Source: JAVBPP01 sp031549535
GTDB lineage: Bacteria; Bacillota; Clostridia; Oscillospirales; Acutalibacteraceae
NCBI GenBank assembly: GCA_031549535.1
Contig: JAVBPP010000022.1
Span: 1 to 16,046 of the forward strand
Reading direction: 5' to 3'
DNA: 16,046 nucleotides
Shown in pieces: positions 1 through 4,982 of this stretch (position 1 is the stretch's first letter; each line of letters starts with the position of its first letter). Under the pieces are notes generated by a model. It had not been told where the DNA came from, made no database searches, and saw nothing but the letters and a program-made list of their open reading frames with translations. A program made the position numbers and the translations under genes.

Positions 1-738
1 CCAGCCCCAACATCTATCACTCTCAATAAAAAGAGTGCAACAATCGGCGTAGGGGAAAAAACACTGAAACTGACCTCAGCGGTCAACAGTGGCGCAGCGA
101 GCATGAAACGCACTTACAGTTCCTCCAATACAGCAGTTGCAACTGTGGATCAAAGCGGCGTTGTGACCGGTAAAAAGGTGGGTACAGCAACCATTACCGT
201 CACCAGCTTTAACGGCAGAAAGTCCAACTGCACGGTAACCGTCAAAGCTGCACCCAGTTCCATCACCATCAGCAAAAAGAGCGCCTCAATCGGCGTGGGG
301 GAAAAAACGCTGAAACTGACCTCTGCCGTTAACAGCGGTGCGGCCAGCCTAAAACGCAGCTATTCTTCCTCGAATGCAGCGGTTGCAACTGTGGATCAAA
401 GCGGCGTTGTGACCGGTAAAAAGGCGGGTACGGCGACCATTAGCGTCACCAGCTTTAATGGCAGAAAGTCCAACTGCACGGTAACGGTCAAAGCCGCGCC
501 CAGTTCCATCAAACTGGACTGCACAAGCAAAACCTTGAGCAAGGGAGGCAAACTAAGCCTGCACAGCTCTGTCAACTCTGGTGCAGCGAGCAATCAGCGT
601 ACGTTCACTAGCAGCAACACAAAAGTGGCAATCGTGGACAGAAACGGTCTTGTCACCGCCAAGGCAGTGGGCACAGCAACGATTACGGTAACAACCTTTA
701 ACCGTAGAACGGCGACTTGTAAAATCACAGTAAAATAA
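1..738 (+). CDS. Big_2 (bacterial Ig-like) repeat surface protein, C-terminal part, cut by window start
   Basis: The frame is open from base 1, so the gene starts outside the window; the first ATG seen, at 103, lies inside a repeat and is not a likely start. The 245 visible residues form three consecutive ~82-residue Big_2/BID_2 domains. Each has a beta-strand opening (PSSITISKKS), the signature SSSNxAVATVDQSGVVTGKK, a GTATITVTSFNG strand and a closing CTVTVKA. These domains are typical stalks of secreted or surface-exposed proteins and often carry adhesin or enzyme modules at the other end. The protein stops directly after the third domain, with no LPxTG, SLH or choline-binding tail, so anchoring or catalysis must lie upstream. 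Domains 1 and 2 are almost identical; domain 3 has diverged (SKTLSKGGKLSLHS) and has an extra Cys near its start. The domain family is clear; the function of the whole protein cannot be read here. Confidence 0.88.
   Translation, partial: PAPTSITLNKKSATIGVGEKTLKLTSAVNSGAASMKRTYSSSNTAVATVDQSGVVTGKKVGTATITVTSFNGRKSNCTVTVKAAPSSITISKKSASIGVGEKTLKLTSAVNSGAASLKRSYSSSNAAVATVDQSGVVTGKKAGTATISVTSFNGRKSNCTVTVKAAPSSIKLDCTSKTLSKGGKLSLHSSVNSGAASNQRTFTSSNTKVAIVDRNGLVTAKAVGTATITVTTFNRRTATCKITVK
7..738 (+). repeat. Three tandem Big_2-coding repeats, 246-bp period
   Basis: Equivalent proline codons fall at 7, 253 and 499, an exact 246-bp (82-codon) period. Copies 1 and 2 share long identical stretches, for example around 140-180 and 386-426. 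Copy 3 is clearly more divergent. This is consistent with recent duplication or gene conversion between copies 1 and 2. Confidence 0.85.
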
Positions 739-750
739 TAACAGGTACGC

Positions 751-796
751 AGAGGGAACCATTCCTTCCCATTCATAATACCGAGTGGTTCCCTCT
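751..796 (+). terminator. Hairpin downstream of the Big_2 gene, candidate terminator
   Basis: AGAGGGAACCA (751-761) pairs perfectly with TGGTTCCCTCT (786-796): an 11-bp stem with a 24-nt loop, starting 12 nt after the stop codon. No clean T-run follows on the + strand (the next bases are AT-rich), so its strength as an intrinsic terminator is uncertain. Confidence 0.5.
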
Positions 797-823
797 ATAT
801 GATAATAAATTCCGATTTTACTC

Positions 824-852
824 TTGACACGTGAACGCCTTTTTGCTAAAAT
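824..852 (+). promoter_or_regulatory. Sigma-A promoter of the tRNA operon
   Basis: TTGACA at 824-829, a 17-bp spacer, then TAAAAT at 847-852. TGC directly before the -10 makes it an extended -10 element. The expected start near 859 lies ~29 nt before the first tRNA. This is a strong near-consensus promoter, as expected for stable RNA. Confidence 0.85.
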
Positions 853-887
853 ACTAAGAGTTGCGGAGTTGATATGTTCTATGCTTT

Positions 888-961
888 GCGGGTGTAGTTC
901 AATGGTAGAATCCCAGCCTTCCAAGCTGGTTGTGTGGGTTCGATTCCCATCACCCGCTCCA
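888..961 (+). tRNA. tRNA-Gly (anticodon TCC)
   Basis: The full cloverleaf can be read by eye. Acceptor GCGGGTG (888-894) pairs with CACCCGC (951-957). The anticodon stem CCAGC/GCTGG holds the loop CTTCCAA with anticodon TCC at 920-922. The T-arm contains GTTCGATTC, the discriminator is T958, and CCA is encoded at 959-961. It reads GGA glycine codons (GGG by wobble). Confidence 0.95.
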
Positions 962-975
962 ACTCTTCGCTTTTT

Positions 976-1052
<77 letters not shown>

Positions 1053-1080
1053 GAGAAAAAATAGAATTTATATAGAGATG

Positions 1081-1119
1081 GACAATCCGTTGTAGCACAA
1101 GGGTTTGTCTATTTTTTTG
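1081..1119 (+). terminator. Rho-independent terminator of the tRNA operon
   Basis: GACAATCCGTTGT and ACAAGGGTTTGTC form a 13-position stem with two internal mismatches (T·T and G·G) around an AGC loop. A run of seven T follows at 1112-1118. Position and strand fit termination of the two-tRNA transcript. Confidence 0.8.
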
Positions 1120-1127
1120 CCGTTTGC

Positions 1128-1149
1128 AACCCTGTGTTTCTGCAGGGTT
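1128..1149. other. Perfect 7-bp hairpin just beyond the regulator stop codon
   Basis: AACCCTG (1128-1134) and CAGGGTT (1143-1149) form a perfect stem with an 8-nt loop, 4 nt past the stop codon of the - strand regulator gene. No T-run follows on the - strand, so it is not a textbook terminator. It may be an mRNA 3'-end hairpin. Confidence 0.4.
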
Positions 1150-1153
1150 ATTG

Positions 1154-2914
1154 CTATAACATGGCCGCACACAGCTGCTGCGCAAGCATGAGCGCCCGCT
1201 CTTCTGCCGCTTGCATTTGCCCAAGGAGGGTTGCTTGTTGCTCACGCATTTCTTTTGTCCAAAAGCGCCTTGCCCGCTTGCCTTCCAGATATTCGCCCGA
1301 ATCTAACAATTTGTGAATCTCTTTGGCCTTTTCTGATATCTCTTGAAACAGCGAGACAATTTGCTCCATCTCCTTACTTTTTTCCGGCAGCAAAGATTTA
1401 TTTTCACTCAAGTAGCTAAGGGCAGCCTTTCTGGCGTCAAGCAAGGCCAGGGAACAAAACTGATTCACGGAAAATCGGCGTGCGAACCGCTCATCATTGT
1501 GCCTGCGATACCATTTTTCGTCCAGCAAATCCCGCATCCACACCTCATAGGCATATAGCCCCATGGCGCAACCGCGTGCGCTAAGTTGTTTTGCGCCATC
1601 AATGAAGATTCGCAGAGACTGCAGCAAATTTTCCTTATCTGTCGGCGGAATTACTTTGTTGTCAAAATAGGTGATGATAAACGGCCAATTTTCGACAGGA
1701 AGGTAATTGTATGCATTACTTTTTCCGCTTTCAAAACCGGGGGATTCCAAGACGTGCGCATCGTATTTGGAACGGCATAACAGCTCCTCACCATTTTCCC
1801 TGTAGCCGCAGATGACACCCCACTCTGCCGCAACGCGTAAATTGATGCCCAAAACCGGCATGTTATGACGAATTTGTTCCAGCATATATTTACGCTCCTG
1901 CGCGCGTTCCCCCTTATCCACACGTCCGGCAAATTTCGGCGTAAAACCAAATGCGCGATACCCGGGCGTGGCATAATCATAAGCAACCAGCCCGTCCACG
2001 GAGCTGTAATCCCACTCTGGAGAACAAAACGCCAGGCGGTAACAGGCTCCGGACACACCCATAACATGTTCGTAGTCGGTTTGAACATCCATCGCCTGCA
2101 GTGCTGCCGTCAGCGCCGCCGCCCAAGAGCAATCCCAACCCTTACCAAATTCCGGTAATAGCGGAACGCGAGGAATCAAATGCTCACCGCTGTTTTGTTT
2201 GCGCACCATGGCGCTCCGATCCGCAAGGTAGGCAATGCTCTCCCCTTCCGCACAGCTAACAAGCCGTATGCCATCTTTACAGAGATAGACGAAGGTTAGG
2301 TGTTCGCGCTCATCATTGTTTGGCGAACTGGGGAAGGTCTCGTGGTTGGCCGCATACTCGCTCCAATTAAACACACGATAATGCTCCATTTTATGCATTA
2401 CGTCAGATTTTGATTTTGCCGTTCCATAGCATGCCGCAATGATTTGAACCTCATCGCTTTGCTGATAATCCCTGGAATCCAGACCCAGCTGCAGCGTGTT
2501 CCCTTCCTGCGCAAAGGCATAGAAAACACCGACCGGGGTCTGATAGCTTACGATGAGGTACCTTGGGCGGTTATAATCTAAGGGGCAGGCGAGTGAGGAT
2601 GCACCGACCTCCAACTCCAGGCAGTCATGTTGCACCAACTGGTTCAGTCGGTCTGTTACCTCACAGTTTTCCAAGCCGTCTCCATAAAATGCTGCGAGAA
2701 TCTGCAATTGGTTATCCGTCAAAATGAAATCAATGCTGGTATCCAAGGCCTTGGCAAGTCCGGGCAGCAAAGCTGTCTCCGGCAGAGCATGTCCGTTTTC
2801 CCACTTGGAAACTGCCTGCGGACTGATCTGCAGCAGCTCCGCCAGCTTTTCCTGGGTATAGCCCCGCCCCTTGCGAAGATTCATGATTCGTTTACCGATA
2901 TAAAGAGTATTCAT
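1154..2914 (-). CDS. XRE-family regulator fused to a BtrH/papain-fold-like domain
   Basis: 586 residues when started at ATG 2914, where GGAAGGGAAG lies just upstream; the in-frame ATG at 2932 has no comparable site. Residues 1-64 are a classic XRE/HTH_3 domain (RKGRGYTQEKLAELL, SPQAVSKWENG), predicting sequence-specific DNA binding. Residues ~68-235 are unassigned and predicted soluble. Residues ~258-415 resemble the N-terminal domain of butirosin protein BtrH and related papain-fold proteins: GWDCSWAAAL with a nucleophile-position Cys at 262, then TDYEHVMGVSGACYRL, then EWGVICGYRENGEELLC. The usual catalytic His before the GY strand is absent (EWG instead of an HxV type), so hydrolysis is doubtful and ligand or peptide binding is as likely. 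The C-terminus (~500-586) is a helical, charged, probably coiled-coil region. There is no signal peptide or membrane segment. It lies downstream of the secreted-peptide island, separated by a terminator and with its own promoter. Confidence 0.75.
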   Translation of the reverse strand: MNTLYIGKRIMNLRKGRGYTQEKLAELLQISPQAVSKWENGHALPETALLPGLAKALDTSIDFILTDNQLQILAAFYGDGLENCEVTDRLNQLVQHDCLELEVGASSLACPLDYNRPRYLIVSYQTPVGVFYAFAQEGNTLQLGLDSRDYQQSDEVQIIAACYGTAKSKSDVMHKMEHYRVFNWSEYAANHETFPSSPNNDEREHLTFVYLCKDGIRLVSCAEGESIAYLADRSAMVRKQNSGEHLIPRVPLLPEFGKGWDCSWAAALTAALQAMDVQTDYEHVMGVSGACYRLAFCSPEWDYSSVDGLVAYDYATPGYRAFGFTPKFAGRVDKGERAQERKYMLEQIRHNMPVLGINLRVAAEWGVICGYRENGEELLCRSKYDAHVLESPGFESGKSNAYNYLPVENWPFIITYFDNKVIPPTDKENLLQSLRIFIDGAKQLSARGCAMGLYAYEVWMRDLLDEKWYRRHNDERFARRFSVNQFCSLALLDARKAALSYLSENKSLLPEKSKEMEQIVSLFQEISEKAKEIHKLLDSGEYLEGKRARRFWTKEMREQQATLLGQMQAAEERALMLAQQLCAAML

Positions 2915-2946
2915 AACAGTCTTCCCTTCCATTCAAATATGGCTAT

Positions 2947-2975
2947 ATTGTAGCATGGAGCCCGTTTGCATGGAA
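2947..2975 (-). promoter_or_regulatory. Putative promoter of the XRE fusion gene
   Basis: On the - strand, TACAAT (2952-2947) is preceded by TGC, an extended -10. A weak -35 TTCCAT (2975-2970) lies 17 bp upstream. The expected start near 2941 is ~27 nt before the chosen ATG, which also argues against a start far upstream. Confidence 0.55.
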
Positions 2976-3000
2976 TATTCTTACGACTAAGCCGCACATA

Positions 3001-3014
3001 AAGTTGCGCAACTT
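3001..3014. promoter_or_regulatory. Perfect 14-bp palindrome upstream of the XRE gene, candidate operator
   Basis: AAGTTGCGCAACTT is identical to its reverse complement. Its centre is about 66 bp upstream of the predicted start of the XRE gene transcript. XRE regulators bind such dyads as dimers, so autoregulation is plausible. No second full copy was seen by eye in the window. Confidence 0.4.
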
Positions 3015-3033
3015 ACGGTTGACCTTATAGCAC

Positions 3034-3070
3034 AAAAAACACAGCGCATGGTGTAACACCATGCGCTGTG
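3034..3070 (-). terminator. Strong intrinsic terminator after secreted peptide gene B
   Basis: A perfect 14-bp stem, CACAGCGCATGGTG with CACCATGCGCTGTG (3040-3053 and 3057-3070), has a 3-nt loop. On the - strand it is followed by TTTTTT (3039-3034). It lies 17 nt past the peptide stop and insulates the island from the XRE gene. Confidence 0.92.
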
Positions 3071-3087
3071 ACTTTGTTTTGCTCAAA

Positions 3088-3429
3088 TCAGCCGTTTACG
3101 TATTCATCAAACCAGCCAAACTGCTCAAAAATCATGTCGCTGAACAGCTGGAAAAACTCTTGGAACTCAATGCCGATGTGACGGAATGCCTCTTCCAGCC
3201 AATCAAAGAGATTAATCCAAAATGCTGCAAAGCCATTGACTTCTTCTTCTTCCTCTTCAGGCGGATTGCATTCGCAATCTTTCTCAACAAGATGGCAAGC
3301 ATTGTCTATGCAACCTTGGCAACCATCTTCGCATTGGCATTCCGGGTCAATTAAACCTGCAGAAGCGATAACTGACATTGCCCCGAACAGCAACGCAACA
3401 GACATAATAATAGCTAAAAACTTTTTCAC
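3088..3429 (-). CDS. Secreted Cys-rich amphipathic peptide, paralogue B
   Basis: 113 residues starting at GTG 3429. AGGAGG sits ~8 nt upstream in AACAGGAGGTATATCT, and no ATG start competes. Residues 1-24 are a signal peptide (MKK, hydrophobic core, ASA-G), so export is expected. Residues 30-56 carry seven Cys at 31, 33, 37, 40, 45, 52 and 54 (pattern CxCx3Cx2Cx4Cx6CxC), which could form disulfides or bind metal. A run of six Glu (58-63) follows. Residues 66-113 are rich in Phe, Trp, Leu and acidic residues (GFAAFWINLFDWLEEAF) and look like an acidic amphipathic helix suited to membrane or partner contact. I recognise no named family. The paralogue upstream differs mainly in the Glu run and in the tail. 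Its own promoter lies ahead and a strong terminator behind. Confidence 0.78.
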   Translation of the reverse strand: MKKFLAIIMSVALLFGAMSVIASAGLIDPECQCEDGCQGCIDNACHLVEKDCECNPPEEEEEEVNGFAAFWINLFDWLEEAFRHIGIEFQEFFQLFSDMIFEQFGWFDEYVNG

Positions 3430-3483
3430 AGATATACCTCCTGTTAAATTTTGTCTTTGGGCTTATAGCCCTCCATACATGTT

Positions 3484-3512
3484 AGTGTAACATAGAACAC
3501 TGAAAAATGCAA
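3484..3512 (-). promoter_or_regulatory. Promoter of secreted peptide gene B
   Basis: On the - strand, TTGCAT (3512-3507), a 17-bp spacer, then TACACT (3489-3484). The expected start near 3478 gives a ~49-nt leader. The leader carries a small hairpin (GGGCT/AGCCC, 3459-3471) that is not preserved in paralogue A. Confidence 0.6.
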
Positions 3513-3551
3513 TACTTTTTTTGTGAGTTCTGTTATGCAATCACTAGATAG

Positions 3552-3573
3552 AGCGCTTTTATGCGCTTAGCGC
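3552..3573. repeat. Overlapping GCGC hairpin element, copy B
   Basis: AGCGC (3552-3556), GCGCT (3563-3567) and AGCGC (3569-3573). The middle arm can pair with the left arm (6-nt loop) or, as GCGC, with the right one (3-nt loop). It lies ~40 bp upstream of the -35 of peptide gene B. The same three arms occur at 4156-4176, where the first loop has changed in sequence and by one base in length but the arms have not. Confidence 0.5.
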
Positions 3574-3614
3574 ACAATTTCCCACTGTATCTGCTGGTTA
3601 CAGCACTTCACAAA

Positions 3615-3736
3615 TTAGATGACCAACTACTCAATGAATTAATCCATAAGCCCTTCAAGCTTTCCGAAGACTTCGTTCATAATAAAATTGTAAATAATAT
3701 CCAATTTCCCATGATTAAAATCAAGAATTCTTCCAT
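3615..3736 (-). pseudogene. Decayed copy of the 40-residue small ORF
   Basis: It aligns along its length with the intact small ORF at 4218-4340 (122 against 123 nt). One base is missing near codon 9-11 (ATGGGAAATTGG against ATGGAAAAATTGG), so the frame breaks and ends at TGA. In the original frame there are also two nonsense changes, CAA to TAA and TGG to TAG. The ribosome binding site of the intact copy is absent, because the upstream sequence is replaced by the 3' end of peptide gene A, which overlaps the first 16 nt here. This is a relic of the tandem duplication. Confidence 0.75.
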
Positions 3737-4035
3737 TGATAGTCGATTATCTTTTGTAAAAACTCCTGAAACTCCTGAAACTCAATGCCGATGCTGCGAA
3801 ACGCCTCTTTCAGCCAGTCAAAGAGATTACTCCAAAATGCTGCAAAGCCATTAAGTTCTTCTTCAGGCGGATTGCATGTGCAATCTTTCTCAGCAAGATG
3901 GCAAGCATTGTCTATGCAACCTTGACAACCTTCTTCGCATTGGCATTCCGAATCAACCAAGCCTGCAGACGCAATAACCGACATTGTCCCGAACAGCAAC
4001 GCAACAGACATAATAACAGCTAACAACTTTTTCAC
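3721..4035 (-). CDS. Secreted Cys-rich amphipathic peptide, paralogue A
   Basis: 104 residues from GTG 4035, with the same AGGAGG leader as paralogue B. The open frame runs upstream to an ATG at 4116, but that extension crosses the shared noncoding leader and the ribosome binding site. Residues 1-24 are a signal peptide. The seven Cys sit at the same places as in B (31 to 54) and the spacer residues are nearly identical (CQGCIDNACHLAEKDC). The Glu run is three instead of six. The tail GFAAFWSNLFDWLKEAF matches B, then a 9-nt duplication gives EFQEFQEF. The last residues (DYQWKNS) come from an out-of-frame read into the decayed small ORF, so the original C-terminus was replaced at the duplication junction. 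The role is unknown; a secreted structural, antimicrobial or signalling peptide is possible. Confidence 0.75.
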   Translation of the reverse strand: MKKLLAVIMSVALLFGTMSVIASAGLVDSECQCEEGCQGCIDNACHLAEKDCTCNPPEEELNGFAAFWSNLFDWLKEAFRSIGIEFQEFQEFLQKIIDYQWKNS

Positions 4036-4087
4036 ACGTATACCTCCTGTTAATTTTGTCTTTTCCTTATAGCCGTCCATAGATGAT

Positions 4088-4116
4088 AATGTGATACAGG
4101 ACACTGAAAAATGCAA
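4088..4116 (-). promoter_or_regulatory. Weak promoter-like element of peptide gene A
   Basis: The TTGCAT -35 and TTTTCAGTGT spacer start of gene B are preserved (TTGCAT at 4116-4111). The aligned -10 is CACATT (4093-4088), a poor match. Gene A may depend more on read-through from the small-ORF promoter at 4393-4421. Confidence 0.35.
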
Positions 4117-4155
4117 TACTTTTTTCGTGAATTTTGTTATGCAATCACTAGATAG

Positions 4156-4176
4156 AGCGCTTCATGCGCTTAGCGC
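4156..4176. repeat. Overlapping GCGC hairpin element, copy A
   Basis: AGCGC (4156-4160), GCGCT (4166-4170) and AGCGC (4172-4176), embedded in a conserved noncoding stretch between the small ORF and peptide gene A. Conservation of the arms in both copies suggests a transcript structure or protein-binding site. Confidence 0.5.
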
Positions 4177-4217
4177 ACAATTTCCCACTGTATCTATTGG
4201 TTACAACACTTCACAAA

Positions 4218-4340
4218 TTAGATGGCCAACCACTCAATGAATTGATCCATAAGCCCATCGAGCTTCCCGAAGACTTCGTTCATAATAAAGTTGTAAATAA
4301 CGTCCAATTTTTCCATAATTAAAGCCAAAAATTCTTCCAT
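4218..4340 (-). CDS. 40-residue acidic amphipathic small protein
   Basis: ATG at 4340 and TAA at 4220-4218 give 40 codons. AAAGGAG lies 10 nt upstream of the ATG and a good promoter a further ~50 nt up. It begins MEEFLALIMEKLD and ends MDQFIEWLAI. Hydrophobic residues recur every 3-4 positions against Glu/Asp, and the net charge is strongly negative with only two Lys. It is predicted to be one or two amphipathic helices, without signal peptide or Cys. Length and character recall acidic beta-type phenol-soluble modulins, but I see no homology to them. It is the first gene of the island, ~180 nt ahead of secreted peptide A. The existence of a decayed second copy shows the sequence was once part of a duplicated unit. 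Whether it is translated is inferred from the start signals only. Confidence 0.6.
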   Translation of the reverse strand: MEEFLALIMEKLDVIYNFIMNEVFGKLDGLMDQFIEWLAI

Positions 4341-4371
4341 TGATAATAGCTCCTTTCAATATTACAAGGCA

Positions 4372-4391
4372 TACGCCCTGTTTTACGCCCT
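4372..4391 (-). promoter_or_regulatory. Direct repeat next to the small-ORF -10, candidate operator
   Basis: TACGCCCT occurs at 4372-4379 and 4384-4391 on the + strand, a 12-bp period, directly downstream of the -10 hexamer. CTTAGC (4390-4395) and GCTAAG (4430-4435) also form inverted arms around the promoter. Such placement would suit repressor binding, but no regulator can be assigned. Confidence 0.35.
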
Positions 4392-4392
4392 T

Positions 4393-4421
4393 AGCATACA
4401 TCATTTTGCCTAAAATTGCAA
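4393..4421 (-). promoter_or_regulatory. Promoter of the small-ORF/peptide island
   Basis: On the - strand, TTGCAA (4421-4416), a 17-bp spacer, then TATGCT (4398-4393). The expected start near 4387 gives a ~46-nt leader to the small ORF. No clear intrinsic terminator was seen between the carbonic anhydrase gene (ends 4462) and this promoter. Confidence 0.7.
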
Positions 4422-4461
4422 GGGGTTTCGCTAAGTTTTTTAAGTTTTATTAATATTTTTC

Positions 4462-4980
4462 TCAAGATTCCGAAACAGTTTCCAGCTGTAGGTTTGCCTC
4501 CTCGCAGTAAAGCCGCGCATTGGCTTTGGTTGCCATCAATTCGTGCGGCGCGACCTCGCGCTTCACTTTAGCGGGCGAACCCATAACCATACTGTTTGGC
4601 GGGATTACTGTCCCCTGTGTAACCAAACTGCCCGCCGCAATGATGGAACCCGCACCGATGACGCAATGATCCAACAGGATTGCGCCCATGCCAATCAAAC
4701 AATTGTCTTCCACTGTGCAGCCGTGAAGAATGGCAGCATGCCCTACCGTAACGTTTTTCCCAAGTGTTACAGGGGCATTTAAGCCGCAATGCACCACGGC
4801 ATTATCCTGCACATTGCTGTTCTCACCGATGGTGATGCTGCCCATATCTCCGCGCAGAACGGCTCCGTACCAGATATTCGCTTGTTTTTCCAAGCTAACC
4901 TCACCGAGGATGACAGCGGTTGAAGCAAACCTCGCCTCAGGATGGATTGCGGGTTGTTTCCCTGTGAGAGCTTGCAGCAT
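4462..4980 (-). CDS. Gamma-carbonic-anhydrase-like left-handed beta-helix protein
   Basis: 172 residues of hexapeptide repeats (IGENSNVQDNAVV, VTLGKNVTVGHAAILHGC and so on), the trimeric left-handed beta-helix fold of the gamma-CA/YrdA/PaaY group. The three zinc-binding His are present at 64, 81 and 86 (the last two in GHxxxxHGC). The Arg-Asp and Gln-Asp pairs typical of the family are at R43/D45 and Q58/D59. The acidic loop of the archetype Cam is absent, so this is the shorter CamH-like form. The expected reaction is reversible CO2 hydration in the cytoplasm, although many members have no measured activity. Its ATG lies 2 nt after the xylA stop, with GGAAGGG inside the end of xylA, so translational coupling is likely. 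Length is normal. The fold is certain; the enzymatic role is likely but unproven. Confidence 0.88.
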   Translation of the reverse strand: MLQALTGKQPAIHPEARFASTAVILGEVSLEKQANIWYGAVLRGDMGSITIGENSNVQDNAVVHCGLNAPVTLGKNVTVGHAAILHGCTVEDNCLIGMGAILLDHCVIGAGSIIAAGSLVTQGTVIPPNSMVMGSPAKVKREVAPHELMATKANARLYCEEANLQLETVSES

Positions 4981-4982
4981 GA

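Larger units (their letters stand above)
3088..4344 (-). repeat. Tandem duplication: two [small ORF + leader + secreted peptide] units
   Basis: Unit A runs from ~4344 down to ~3741 and unit B from ~3740 down to 3088. Equivalent points are offset by 604-606 bp: small-ORF starts 4340/3736, hairpin elements 4156/3552, peptide starts 4035/3429. Similarity covers both genes and the ~190 bp of noncoding DNA between them. The junction near 3737-3745 joins the 3' end of peptide gene A to the start of small-ORF copy B. Confidence 0.8.

Noticed and set aside
1128..1149. Hairpin as an intrinsic terminator for the tRNA operon
   Set aside because: No T-run follows it on the + strand, and a proper terminator already lies at 1081-1119.
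1651..2088. A 145-residue - strand frame inside the XRE fusion gene
   Set aside because: It is a shifted-frame shadow of the XRE fusion gene, whose own frame is continuous and carries the recognisable motifs.
3561..3854. A 97-residue + strand frame in the peptide island
   Set aside because: It is antisense to the decayed small ORF and to peptide A, has no ribosome binding site, and the matching stretch in the other duplicated unit is not kept open.
4036..4116. N-terminal extension of peptide A to an ATG at 4116
   Set aside because: It would translate the conserved promoter/leader and the AGGAGG site. Paralogue B starts at the equivalent GTG with a signal peptide immediately following.
3088..4344. 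CRISPR-like or insertion-sequence origin of the repeats
   Set aside because: There are only two ~600-bp units with genes inside. There are no short spaced repeats, no transposase and no terminal inverted repeats; a simple tandem duplication explains them.
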